Below are positions 16,925-25,802 of a stretch of 64,000 nt of DNA, one piece after another. Position numbers and translations under genes: made by a program. Origin of the DNA: an uncultured Caulobacterales bacterium (lineage in GTDB: Bacteria; Pseudomonadota; Alphaproteobacteria; Caulobacterales; Maricaulaceae); NCBI GenBank assembly GCA_938003545.1, contig CALKXY010000014.1:62001-126000 (forward strand), in the 5' to 3' direction. The notes beneath the pieces are model-generated. The model saw only the letters and a list, made by a program, of their open reading frames with translations. It was not told the DNA's origin and searched no databases. Within the stretch, counting starts at the first letter, position 1; each line of letters starts with the position of its first letter.

Positions 16925-16970
16925 GTGTCAAGTTTCAGCTTTGCACAGACTGTCTTGTTTTATCTTTGCA
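16925..16970 (-). repeat. Right end of IS: two inverted 21-bp repeats
   Basis: Read on the minus strand, 16945-16925 is TGCAAAGCTGAAACTTGACAC, matching the inner left repeat at 18 of 21 positions. The outer copy, 16970-16950 (TGCAAAGATAAAACAAGACAG), is more diverged. The spacing is 25 bp. Confidence 0.7.
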
Positions 16971-17613
16971 GAGACAATATGTTTCAGCTATGGGCTAGGT
17001 GTTTCAATGTTATTTGAAAAACTACCACAGCAGCACTCACCTAGCTAGATGCGTTTGAGTTGACGAGAAAAATGTTTCAGCCGCGCGAAAACGTTCACAG
17101 CCCCCGTTGAAACTATGGTTTCAACATGGGCGGCTACCGAAATATGCGATGTCCGATAGATGGGACAGTCCGCGTGGTCGATATTCACGATGGAATACCA
17201 GAATAGAAAAATTGTTTTACGCAAATACCGCACGCGCTGGGATGTCAGTCCAACATGTGCATACCACGCGGCAGTGGTTGTTGATGCGACGGTTGGGGGT
17301 CCTGCAGTCAGGCGTTCCGGACAGACACTACCCTTTTTATCAGATAGGCCCCGGTTCAACGCCAGGCAGTCAACACTCACCGCAAAAGGTCCGGCACCTT
17401 CGGATGTCTCACCATCCAACGCTCAACCCCACCGTCTCTCGGTACCAGAAGGTGAGCTCCTACCTGTCCCGTGTCCGAAAGAACCTGTGTATCATGACAC
17501 AGCTTTTGGACCCGAGGATCATTCTCTTGAAATTCTCATTAAGCTGTTGATTTATTGTAATTATTAATCTTGAAAAACAAGGATTAAGTTTTGTGTATTC
17601 TATTTCCAAAAAC
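16971..17613. other. Region without a convincing gene between IS and beta-galactosidase
   Basis: About 640 bp hold only short overlapping frames on both strands, with no recognisable protein and no Shine-Dalgarno sequence. Two inverted repeats stand out: GCTAGGTG (16994-17001) with CACCTAGC (17038-17045), and a tight palindrome GTTGAAAC-TATG-GTTTCAAC (17106-17125). The stretch may be debris of an older insertion or of the lost 3' end of the neighbouring gene. Confidence 0.5.
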
Positions 17614-19371
17614 CTAAATCGCAAAAGGCTTTACCCAATCGGAAAGACCCTCTTCATCTGGCCACCCTGCCCAATATGTCATATTTTTAGATTTTATTCG
17701 GGCTGGTTTTCCATCCGTGGTTTGACTGATCACGCTCCAGTTTGTCTCAATATTTTCACGCCAGATTTGTACGTGCCCTTTGCCTTTAAGCGGCAGCGAG
17801 GACTCAAGACGCACTGTGTCGATTGCCGTGACTTTTAAACCGTCTAACCCCGGCGGAAGTGTATCTGGTATATGAAAATCTTCAGTGCGTGACCCAGACC
17901 TAGGGCCGATAATAAGCTCGCCCTCAAACTGTGCCATTGCGGCTCTCAGCTCATCCGTCCATGCGAACAAACCTGGAATGAAGATGGCTTTATATTCATT
18001 GAAGTTTTTTGTGGTTGGCGAGAGGATATCTATGACGTCATGCCCCTGCTTTCGCAAACCGCTGTAAACATCTAAAATCAAACGGAAATAGTCAAAGTTT
18101 TTATCCTGAGGTTGAACCTCCCACGCCCATTGCGAGGCATAATCAAAGACAATTGCGACCTTTGCCTGCGTAAGTTCTGGACGTGTATATGTTTCCAGCT
18201 CTTTCGCGAGAGCCGCGACTTCTTTTCCGCCCTCAGATAATGCCCCGTCAGGCCGCAATAAACCTGCATGCATTTGTTCTTGGCCGTAAGGGAGCTGACG
18301 CCAACGGAAATAGGATACGACTTCTGCGCCATGATCAAAGGCGTCTAATGTCCATTGTCTAACCTGCCCGGGTTTTGGAGCTGGGTTATGTGGCGCCCAA
18401 TTTACGGGGCCTGGTTGCTGCTCCATCACCCACCATCGGCCTTTACCGACGCTGCGATAAAGGTCATGATGGAAACATTGGAAATCAGAGTCCCCTTCCC
18501 GTGCAAAGGCCGCCCGATAGGCGTCGTCACGGTCTGAACGATCCTCTAGAAACCCAAGCGGGTAACTGTCCCATGTCGCGATATCTAGGCTGTCTCCGAC
18601 ATCATAATGGTCAAAATCCGTGATCCGCCCCATATAATTATGCAGCAAATCCGCATCTGTCAGCTCTCGCAATACGTCTACTTGCAACTGATTGAAGTCT
18701 ACGACTTGGTCAGAAGCAAAGCGGCGAAAATCCATCACATGCGCAGGGTGCGGTTCTGTGACGGTAAGGTTTGGCAGCTCTATCTGATCGAAGCGGTTAT
18801 ATTCCATTGACCAGAAAATAGTGCCCCAACGTTTATTGAGGTTGGCAATCGTTTCATATTTCGATTCAAGCCAGCTTTGGAATGCAACCTTTGCGACGGG
18901 ACTGTAAGACAATGTTGTGTCATGGCAGCCATATTCATTATCCGTTTGCCACGCCATGATGGAGGGGTGGCGACCATATCGTTCTCCCATAAGACGTGTG
19001 ATCCGCACAGATTCTTCACGGTAGCCTTGATGCGCGAAGTCATAATGACGCCGCGACCCAAATCCGCGAGGACGGCCGCCCTCGTCCCAAGCCAACATAT
19101 CTGGGTGGCGGTCCAGCATCCAACGCGGCGGCGTAGCGGTAGGCGTGCACATTATGATTTTCAGGCCCGCACTTGCCAAACTATGTACTGCGCGGTCCAG
19201 CCATTCAAATGTCAGCACCCCCGGCTCAGCTTCCAATTGGCTCCAAGCAAATTCTCCGACGCGGACCCAAGATAAACCCATCTCGACCATACGCCGCGCG
19301 TCTTCAGACCATGTTTCTTCGGGCCAATGTTCGGGATAATAACAAACGCCAAGCTCGGGTTTATATGTCAT
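17614..19371 (-). CDS. Beta-galactosidase, GH42 family, apparently lacking the C-terminal domain
   Basis: This glycoside hydrolase cleaves terminal beta-galactosides. The 585-residue protein begins GVCYYPEHWPEETW; acid/base E146 lies in WQTDNEYGCH and nucleophile E317 in WWVMEQQPGPVNW. A trimerisation-type domain follows (about 380-560). It stops shortly after TYWAGWPDEEG, where most GH42 proteins continue for 50-60 residues with a small C-terminal domain, so it may be truncated. The start is the ATG at 19371, preceded by GGGAG. It overlaps the dehydratase gene by 11 bp. No signal peptide is seen, so it is probably cytoplasmic. Confidence 0.88.
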   Translation of the reverse strand: MTYKPELGVCYYPEHWPEETWSEDARRMVEMGLSWVRVGEFAWSQLEAEPGVLTFEWLDRAVHSLASAGLKIIMCTPTATPPRWMLDRHPDMLAWDEGGRPRGFGSRRHYDFAHQGYREESVRITRLMGERYGRHPSIMAWQTDNEYGCHDTTLSYSPVAKVAFQSWLESKYETIANLNKRWGTIFWSMEYNRFDQIELPNLTVTEPHPAHVMDFRRFASDQVVDFNQLQVDVLRELTDADLLHNYMGRITDFDHYDVGDSLDIATWDSYPLGFLEDRSDRDDAYRAAFAREGDSDFQCFHHDLYRSVGKGRWWVMEQQPGPVNWAPHNPAPKPGQVRQWTLDAFDHGAEVVSYFRWRQLPYGQEQMHAGLLRPDGALSEGGKEVAALAKELETYTRPELTQAKVAIVFDYASQWAWEVQPQDKNFDYFRLILDVYSGLRKQGHDVIDILSPTTKNFNEYKAIFIPGLFAWTDELRAAMAQFEGELIIGPRSGSRTEDFHIPDTLPPGLDGLKVTAIDTVRLESSLPLKGKGHVQIWRENIETNWSVISQTTDGKPARIKSKNMTYWAGWPDEEGLSDWVKPFAI

Positions 19372-20329
19372 GAATTGCTCGCTCCCAAACAGATGGATCA
19401 ACATTGCCGCCAGACAGAATAACGGCGACAGTTTTTACGTCATCGGGCAAGTTTCCGCCGAGCGCCGCCGCAATGGCCGCCGCACCCCCTGGTTCCAACA
19501 CGACGCCCAAATGCGCATGTGCCAATTTCATGGCGTTCAAACACTCTGCGTCTGTCACCGTGAAAACATCAGACAAGGACGAGCCATTGATGGCCCATGT
19601 CAGCTCGCCCGGCATGGGCGTCATAATCGCATCGCAAAGTGTCGGCGGCGTGTCAGTCAGCTTGACGCGCTTACCTGCCCGCAGGCTTTGTTGGTGGTCA
19701 TTATAAGCCGTGGGTTCTGCGCCATAAATATGTGTCTGCGGCGAGAGTTCTGCCAATGCCAAAGAGATGCCGGCACACATCCCGCCGCCACCGAGGCATG
19801 TGATCATCGCGTCAAATGCGGGATCGGCCTCTGCGAGTTCCACCCCAATCGTACCCTGTCCTGCAATAACATAAGGGTCATCATAACTCGGCACGAGAAT
19901 ACGTCCGTCACGCGCGGCGATCTGTGCCGCCATGTCTTCGCGGTTTTCGGTCAAACGGTCATAGGTCACAATGGTCGCACCATCCGCTAATACGCCTGCA
20001 ACTTTTACCTCGGGCGCATCTGTAGGCATTACAATGATCGCGTCCATGCCGAGTTCTTTCGCTGCACAAGACACGCCTTGCGCGTGATTGCCCGATGAAA
20101 AGGCCACGACTCCTCTTGCGCGCTCGGCTTCGGACATTGCGGATAATCGGTTAAATGCGCCTCGATATTTGAATGCATTTTTCTTCTGCAGGCATTCAGC
20201 TTTGAACCAGAGACGCTTGCCAGCCAATTTATCGAGCATATCTGACCGTAACAGTGGGGTTTTGACCGCATGACCGTCCAATCGAGCCACGGCATCTGCG
20301 ACGTCTTGATATGTCGGCACCTGTGTCAT
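19361..20329 (-). CDS. PLP-dependent serine/threonine dehydratase family protein
   Basis: The 322-residue fold-type II PLP enzyme has the Schiff-base lysine K54 in NAFKYRGAFN, the FSSGNHAQGVS loop, the phosphate-binding CLGGGGMCAG and a C-terminal VILSGGN serine. It belongs with TdcB/IlvA-type dehydratases, serine racemase and threo-3-hydroxyaspartate dehydratase; sequence alone does not fix the substrate. There is no C-terminal ACT-like domain, which argues against biosynthetic IlvA. The start is the ATG at 20329 with AAGGAG upstream; the frame extends to 20425 but that part is not family-like. It overlaps the beta-galactosidase gene. Confidence 0.88.
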   Translation of the reverse strand: MTQVPTYQDVADAVARLDGHAVKTPLLRSDMLDKLAGKRLWFKAECLQKKNAFKYRGAFNRLSAMSEAERARGVVAFSSGNHAQGVSCAAKELGMDAIIVMPTDAPEVKVAGVLADGATIVTYDRLTENREDMAAQIAARDGRILVPSYDDPYVIAGQGTIGVELAEADPAFDAMITCLGGGGMCAGISLALAELSPQTHIYGAEPTAYNDHQQSLRAGKRVKLTDTPPTLCDAIMTPMPGELTWAINGSSLSDVFTVTDAECLNAMKLAHAHLGVVLEPGGAAAIAAALGGNLPDDVKTVAVILSGGNVDPSVWERAIHDI

Positions 20330-20411
20330 TGTTGCTCCTTTTGTTGACCCTGTCGGGGAATAATGAAAATACTCTCCGCAACAAGCCATAATCCAACACC
20401 GGGGAGACGCC

Positions 20412-22040
20412 ATGCTAGGCCTCATGATGAAGCACGAGCTGATGATCAGCGATTTGATCGAGCACGCCGCGACGGTCCATAAAGACCGTGAAATCTACAC
20501 GCTCACCACGGATATGAAAGAGCATCGCTATACATGGGCGGAATGTGCTGTTCGTACGCGTAAACTCGCGAATGCATTAATCGCGGCTGGCGTAAAAAAA
20601 GGTGACCGTATCGCCACGATCGCGTGGAATAATTATCGCCACATTGAAATTTATTACGCCGTTAGCTCCATCGGCGCAGTTGTTCACACGATTAACCCAC
20701 GCCTCAAGCCTGCGCAAATTGCGTGGATGGTCAATCATGCCGAAGATAAGTTCGTTATGTTCGATACGACCTTTGGCCCAATTGTTGAGGGTGTGGGCGC
20801 AATGTGTCCGACTGTTGAGAAATGGATTTGTCTCACTGATGCGGCAGGTAAGCCAGACTATAAGACTGACGTTGAAGACTATGAGAGTTTTATCGCGGAT
20901 CATTCCGATCAAATCACGTGGGAACGGTTTGATGAGAACACCGCCTGCACACTCTGCTATACGTCAGGCACGACAGGCGATCCAAAGGGCGTCTTATATT
21001 CTCATCGCTCAACCATCCTGCATGCGATGGCAGGCAGCTTCCAAGATGTTATCGGCGGTGGATCAAATGATACAATCCTCGCCGTCGTACCGATGTTCCA
21101 TGTTTCGGCATGGGGCCTCGTTTATTCTGCGGCTATGGTCGGGGCAAAGCTTGTTATGCCTGGACCAGGATTAGATGGGCCGAACCTGACGAAAATGATC
21201 AATCAGGAAGAGGTCACCCTAATGGCCGGCGTGCCAACGGTTTGGCTCGGTATTTACAATCATGTTAAAGCTAATGGTCTCAGCTTGCCGACTGTGAAGA
21301 AAGCCCTCGTGGGCGGCTCTGCGCTTCCTGAAAGCTTGCTGCGCGCCTATGAATTGGAACTCAATATTCCGATGCAACAAGGTTGGGGTATGACGGAAAC
21401 GTCGCCGCTGGGCACGACATACTCGCCATATCCGACAGATGATTTATCCGATTACGATTCAACAGTGAAAGATAAGCTCTATGCGGGTCGTCGTATCTTT
21501 GGTGTCGACATGCGTATCGTCAGCGATGAAGGCGAAATCCTGCCGCAAGACGGCAAAGCCACTGGACATCTACATGTGCGCGGCCCTTGGATTGCGTCTG
21601 GCTATTTCAAAGGTGTGGGCTCGGATAGCTTCACTGACGATGGCTGGTTTGCAACGGGCGATGTCGCGGCCATTCATCCACGTGGCTATATGGAAATCAC
21701 TGACCGTTCTAAAGATGTCATAAAATCTGGCGGAGAATGGGTCAGCTCAATCGAAGTCGAAAACGCAGCCTGCGATCACCCTGATGTGCAAATGGCAGCC
21801 TGTATCGGCGTGCGTCACGAAAAATGGCAAGAACGACCTATGTTGATCGTACAAGCCGTGCCGGGAAAAGAACCTGCCTTGAGCGAAATCCGCGACTGTA
21901 TTGAAGCGAAATGTGCGAAATGGTGGATGCCAGACGCCATCGTCTTTGTCGAAGCCCTACCCTTGGGCGCAACAGGTAAAATCCTAAAGCGCGAACTCAA
22001 GATACAGTACAAAGACTTTGATCTCGAATCTGCATCTTAA
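20412..22040 (+). CDS. Acyl-CoA synthetase (AMP-forming, medium/long-chain type)
   Basis: The 542-residue protein of the ANL superfamily activates a carboxylic acid to its CoA thioester. The AMP-binding P-loop YTSGTTGDPKG is at 183-193, followed by QGWGMTETSP, GWFATGD and a C-terminal catalytic lysine in GATGKILKRE. The pattern and length are those of AlkK/FadD3-like fatty acyl-CoA ligases. The start at 20412 is preceded by GGGGAGA. It diverges from the dehydratase gene and its end overlaps the next gene by 23 bp. Confidence 0.9.
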   Translation: MLGLMMKHELMISDLIEHAATVHKDREIYTLTTDMKEHRYTWAECAVRTRKLANALIAAGVKKGDRIATIAWNNYRHIEIYYAVSSIGAVVHTINPRLKPAQIAWMVNHAEDKFVMFDTTFGPIVEGVGAMCPTVEKWICLTDAAGKPDYKTDVEDYESFIADHSDQITWERFDENTACTLCYTSGTTGDPKGVLYSHRSTILHAMAGSFQDVIGGGSNDTILAVVPMFHVSAWGLVYSAAMVGAKLVMPGPGLDGPNLTKMINQEEVTLMAGVPTVWLGIYNHVKANGLSLPTVKKALVGGSALPESLLRAYELELNIPMQQGWGMTETSPLGTTYSPYPTDDLSDYDSTVKDKLYAGRRIFGVDMRIVSDEGEILPQDGKATGHLHVRGPWIASGYFKGVGSDSFTDDGWFATGDVAAIHPRGYMEITDRSKDVIKSGGEWVSSIEVENAACDHPDVQMAACIGVRHEKWQERPMLIVQAVPGKEPALSEIRDCIEAKCAKWWMPDAIVFVEALPLGATGKILKRELKIQYKDFDLESAS

Positions 22041-22746
22041 ATCTAAGGCTAGCCTCTGGCTGAGTATCTGCGCATCTGTCTTTGCCGTGTCAGCTTGCCA
22101 AACGGTTGGCGATAATATCAATGATCAGACGCATATGTTGCGTCTGTCTTGCTCTCAGTCGGCAACGTCAGGGCTGCAATCGCGCATAGCGGTCTTAGAT
22201 GTTGGCCATCCGATCTATAATTTCGCCTTGGCTGCAGGGCATGCCGTGCCAAGTGATCGCCCTTGTGTAGTGAAAGATTTTGACGGAAAATCGTCTAATG
22301 TGGATTTGATAAGGTTTCCTGCTGATTATCAGCCGGGCCAGCAATCAGATTGGGCGGTCATCCGCTTTCCACGTATCGACACACGAAACCTTGTTAAATA
22401 TAAACTTGAACCTCTTGCGGACCTTGACAATCTTGAGGGTACTCAAGTGTTATTTGCTGAGGCACGCGGGCTTCCGGAGAATAGTCAAGTTTGTCATTTA
22501 ACGATCTTACAATTCAAAGCAGGTCATAAACGCGTCGCGCATGATTGCCGTGCTATCTCTGGACAATCTGGATCGCCAGTAACGCGGGTGGTTGAAGGGC
22601 AAAATCGTTTAGTTGGTTTAAATATAGGACGGCTTTGGATGTTTGAATCTCCAAAAACTGGACGCCCGGACCGCAAAGGTTACATCAACCTCTTAGACCG
22701 TAAGACAGTTGCGGACATTCAAACTTTAATAGATGAAATTCGCTAA
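22018..22746 (+). CDS. Putative lipoprotein with a trypsin-like (chymotrypsin-fold) protease domain
   Basis: The 242-residue product has a signal peptide ending in lipobox VSAC (Cys27). Three motifs in order suggest a chymotrypsin-type catalytic triad: LAAGHAV with H75, DWAVIRF with D111 and GQSGSPV with S186. A C-terminal GLNIG segment lies where substrate-binding strands usually are. The overall sequence is too diverged to place in a named subfamily. The start is TTG at 22018, overlapping the acyl-CoA ligase gene; no clear Shine-Dalgarno sequence is visible. It would act in the periplasm or on the outer membrane. Converges on the transporter gene with a 4-bp overlap. Confidence 0.75.
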   Translation: MISNLHLKSKASLWLSICASVFAVSACQTVGDNINDQTHMLRLSCSQSATSGLQSRIAVLDVGHPIYNFALAAGHAVPSDRPCVVKDFDGKSSNVDLIRFPADYQPGQQSDWAVIRFPRIDTRNLVKYKLEPLADLDNLEGTQVLFAEARGLPENSQVCHLTILQFKAGHKRVAHDCRAISGQSGSPVTRVVEGQNRLVGLNIGRLWMFESPKTGRPDRKGYINLLDRKTVADIQTLIDEIR

Positions 22747-23987
22747 GCCTTCCCCTCACCCACAGCAAAGAGTTTGCCCTTCTCCGTAATAAGAATAACG
22801 ATGAGGCAGGATATGCCCAGCAGGACATAGGCAATAAGGAGTGGCCGGACCGTGCCGTCAAATGCGCGCGCAACCATGAAACCCAGAAAGCTGGACAGCG
22901 TCATCGTGACAAAGCCATAAACCGCATTCGCTGTACCCGCGACATTACCCATATATTCTAATGCGAGGCTTGAGAAGTTTGCGCCAATCATCCCAAAGCA
23001 CCCAAAGGTCAGAACGAATAAGATATAAAAGACCCAAAACTCCTGTCCGATAAACTGCATATAGATGAGGTTTAGAACTGACAGCAGAATGAACAAAAGC
23101 ACGACGACATGACTGATACGGCGCATGCCAAAACGTTCGACAAAGCGGCTGTTTGAATAATTCATCACGGCTAATAGGCCTGCGATACCTGCAAAATAGA
23201 TATAAAACTTATCGCCGCGACCAAAGACCTCGTCAAAAACCTGTTCGCTCGCACCTATAAACGCGAATAAGCAACCAAAAATAATCCCACTTGCTATCAT
23301 ATACCCCAATGTGATGCGGTGGGTCAGAACTTGCGCGAAGCCCCCTCCAATTTGTTCTATTGAAAATGGACGACGATCTTCGACTTGCAATGTCATGGGT
23401 AACCTGAATTGTGTCCAGAAAAACAAGGCAGCAGAGAAAATTCCCAATATACCAAAAACCCAGCGCCAATCAGCGACGGCCATAATAGCAGTGCCTATGG
23501 CAGGCGCGATAATCGGGACGATCATGAAAACGGTGTAAACGAGCGAGAGTATGCTCGCCATGGATCGTCCTTTGGACAGATCGCGAATAATCGCACCGAC
23601 AGAGACGCGCGTCCCAGCACAACAGACGCCTTGCAATAAACGCAAAGCTAAAAGACTGCCAAAGCTAGGCGCAACCATACAAGCAAATCCCGTAAGAAAG
23701 TACCCGACTAAACTGATTTGCAACAGAATTTTACGCCCAAACCGATCTGAGATGGGACCAAAAATAAGCTGCGGAAACCCGAACCCCAAAATGAAAGCAA
23801 AGATGATTAGTTGCTGGTCATTCGGATTTTCTATCGCGTAATGATCACCGATGATTTCCAACGCGGGTAGCATCACGTCGATACCCAAGGCTTGAAGGCC
23901 AAAGATAGCCGCCATCATTGAGATAAACTCCCACCGCGCAATTGGCATGGGCGGGCTGTCTTTTTGGGATATTTTTTTGGCGCTCAC
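22743..23987 (-). CDS. MFS transporter, Bcr/CflA subfamily (drug:H+ antiporter type)
   Basis: The 414-residue protein has twelve hydrophobic segments and the MFS loop motif GPISDRFGRK between TM2 and TM3. The first helix reads LGIDVMLPALEIIGDHY and the antiporter motif region is VPIIAPAIGTAI, both typical of the Bcr/CflA multidrug branch (12 TM). The substrate is unknown. The gene stands alone on the minus strand. Confidence 0.9.
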   Translation of the reverse strand: MSAKKISQKDSPPMPIARWEFISMMAAIFGLQALGIDVMLPALEIIGDHYAIENPNDQQLIIFAFILGFGFPQLIFGPISDRFGRKILLQISLVGYFLTGFACMVAPSFGSLLALRLLQGVCCAGTRVSVGAIIRDLSKGRSMASILSLVYTVFMIVPIIAPAIGTAIMAVADWRWVFGILGIFSAALFFWTQFRLPMTLQVEDRRPFSIEQIGGGFAQVLTHRITLGYMIASGIIFGCLFAFIGASEQVFDEVFGRGDKFYIYFAGIAGLLAVMNYSNSRFVERFGMRRISHVVVLLFILLSVLNLIYMQFIGQEFWVFYILFVLTFGCFGMIGANFSSLALEYMGNVAGTANAVYGFVTMTLSSFLGFMVARAFDGTVRPLLIAYVLLGISCLIVILITEKGKLFAVGEGKA

Positions 23988-24096
23988 GACAGTCTCCTTG
24001 CGCCGCGCTATGCGCTCGGGTTTTCAAACTGGCAAGCCTAGAAACAGGTGAATGTCATTCAGTCGCAATGTAGGAATTTGATACTGACACTTCGGC

Positions 24097-24771
24097 TTAA
24101 TCCCAAATCTTAGCGATCTGCGCGAAGGTTTTCTTTTCCAAAGCGTGACTAGGCACAGTTGCACCCTCTGCTGGATGGCCGACAACGAGTAGAACCAAGG
24201 GTTTTTCTGTGAGGGGGCGTTCGCAAATATCGCGAAGAAAATTCATTGGCGCAGGCGTATGGGTCAGTGTGGCTAAGCCTGCTGAATGTAGTGTCGTAAT
24301 CAACATACCCATCGCAATGCCGACACTCTCTGTGACGTAATAATGCTTTTCACCGCTCGGGCCTTTTTTCTGAGCGAATATCGCAATGAGCCAAGGTGCC
24401 GTTTCCAAAAACGGCTTAGAGGCATCGGTACCAAGCGGCGCGAGAGCATCCAACCATTCATCGGATGCGCGCCCCCCATAAAAAGCGCGCTCTTCTTCCT
24501 CTGCCGCCTCACGGATACGTCGTTTTATATCAGGATTAGAGATTGCGGCGAAATGCCAAGGTTGTTGATTGGCACCATTTGGGGCAGTTGCTGCAGCCTT
24601 GATCGCTGTTTCTATGACTTCTCTAGGCACGGGTTTATTCGAGAAATCGCGAATTGTACGGCGCGTCAGCAACATATCCAATGTCGCTTTCCCTCGTGTC
24701 TTCATGTCCTCATCAGACACATAATCATAACCGATTAATGGTGTCTGCGCGTCATTCAAAGCTCTGTCCAA
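24097..24771 (-). CDS. Nitroreductase family protein
   Basis: The 224-residue flavoprotein has the [14 protein letters not shown]-terminal FMN-phosphate motif, [11 protein letters not shown] and the C-terminal [11 protein letters not shown]. The order and length match the iodotyrosine deiodinase/BluB-like branch of FMN nitroreductases; the substrate is unknown. The start is TTG at 24771, 16 bp inside the end of tdh, so it is co-transcribed with kbl-tdh. An ATG occurs only at codon 23. Confidence 0.87.
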   Translation of the reverse strand: MDRALNDAQTPLIGYDYVSDEDMKTRGKATLDMLLTRRTIRDFSNKPVPREVIETAIKAAATAPNGANQQPWHFAAISNPDIKRRIREAAEEEERAFYGGRASDEWLDALAPLGTDASKPFLETAPWLIAIFAQKKGPSGEKHYYVTESVGIAMGMLITTLHSAGLATLTHTPAPMNFLRDICERPLTEKPLVLLVVGHPAEGATVPSHALEKKTFAQIAKIWD

Positions 24772-25802
24772 TCTAAGATAACCTTACCTGCTTTTCGCGT
24801 TTCCATCAGATCGAAGGCCTTTTGCCAGTCTCGTGCAGGAAAACGATGTGTAATCATGTCAGACATATCCAAACCACTATCGAGTAGTGCGAGCATTTTA
24901 TACCATGTCTCATACATTTGGCGACCGTAAATACCTTTAACTGTCAGAGCCTTACCAACGATTTTTGACAGATCAACAGGATAAGGAACTGCAGGAATAC
25001 CGAGCATTGCAATATTTCCGCCCATCAGCATCGTGTCCAGCATTTGTTCGAAAGCAGGCTTCGCGCCGCTCATTTCAAGACCAACGTCAAACCCTTCATT
25101 CATGCCAATCGCATTCATAACGTCCTGCAAGTCTTCATTCATTGTATTGACGGTACGGGTTCGAGTTGTGAGCGTCTTAGCAAAGTCCAGCCGCCAATCC
25201 TCAATATCTGTTAAGACAACACGCTTGGCCCCTGCCCGTTCAGCGACGGCAGCAGCCATGATCCCAATAGGGCCAGCACCTGTAATCAGGACGTCTTCGC
25301 CTACGAGGTCAAAGGCAAGTGCCGTATGAACCGCATTGCCTAATGGGTCCATAATTGCGGCAATATCGAGTGAGAGATTTTCTGGCAGGGGTATGACGTT
25401 GAATTCTGGGAGGGCCAGATACTCGGCAAAGGCACCCGGCAAATTGACGCCGATACCCTTTGTGTCTGGATCAAGATGGAATTTTCCTGCCCGTGCATTG
25501 CGGGACCGACGCCCGACAACATGACCTTCACCCGTGACGCGGTCGCCGACACTCACGCGTTTTACCGTCGATCCGATAGCTGCGACGGTGCCGCCATATT
25601 CATGGCCCACAACCATTGGAACAGGTACGTTTTTCTGTGCCCAATCATCCCAACCATAAATGTGCATATCTGTGCCGCAAATGGCTGTGCGTTCGATGCG
25701 GATCAGAACTTCATCGGGTGCGATTTCAGGCACAGGCACATTTTGCATCCAAAGTCCTTTTTCAGACTTTGCCTTCACAAGTGCCTTCATCATTTTTGTC
25801 AT
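24756..25802 (-). CDS. tdh: L-threonine 3-dehydrogenase lacking structural-zinc cysteines
   Basis: Tdh oxidises threonine to 2-amino-3-ketobutyrate, which Kbl then cleaves to glycine and acetyl-CoA. The 348-residue medium-chain dehydrogenase keeps the catalytic zinc residues (C42 in [15 protein letters not shown] at 66-68) and the Rossmann GAGPIG motif. In the lobe where E. coli Tdh has four structural-zinc cysteines, this protein reads [15 protein letters not shown], with Gly97, Ser100, Ala103 and Asp111 in their places. The structural zinc must be absent. The ATG overlaps the kbl TAA (TAATG), and the end overlaps the nitroreductase gene. Confidence 0.93.
   Translation of the reverse strand: MTKMMKALVKAKSEKGLWMQNVPVPEIAPDEVLIRIERTAICGTDMHIYGWDDWAQKNVPVPMVVGHEYGGTVAAIGSTVKRVSVGDRVTGEGHVVGRRSRNARAGKFHLDPDTKGIGVNLPGAFAEYLALPEFNVIPLPENLSLDIAAIMDPLGNAVHTALAFDLVGEDVLITGAGPIGIMAAAVAERAGAKRVVLTDIEDWRLDFAKTLTTRTRTVNTMNEDLQDVMNAIGMNEGFDVGLEMSGAKPAFEQMLDTMLMGGNIAMLGIPAVPYPVDLSKIVGKALTVKGIYGRQMYETWYKMLALLDSGLDMSDMITHRFPARDWQKAFDLMETRKAGKVILDWTEL

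Larger units (their letters stand above)
14486..16970. mobile_element. ISNCY-like insertion sequence with passenger gene
   Basis: The element is about 2.5 kb and bounded by inverted, duplicated 21-bp repeats (left 14486-14506 and 14510-14530; right 16925-16945 and 16950-16970). It holds a transposase gene on plus and, between it and the right end, a membrane-protein gene on minus. The outermost repeat begins TGCAAAG on the left and ends CTTTGCA on the right. GAG lies just outside both ends (14483-14485 and 16971-16973) and could be a short target duplication, but that is weak. A further diverged GTTTCAGCT copy at 16981 leaves the right boundary uncertain. Confidence 0.75.

Noticed and set aside
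17045-17567. Three overlapping frames of 124-147 codons on both strands
   Set aside because: None has a ribosome-binding site, recognisable motif or protein-like composition, and they contradict each other.
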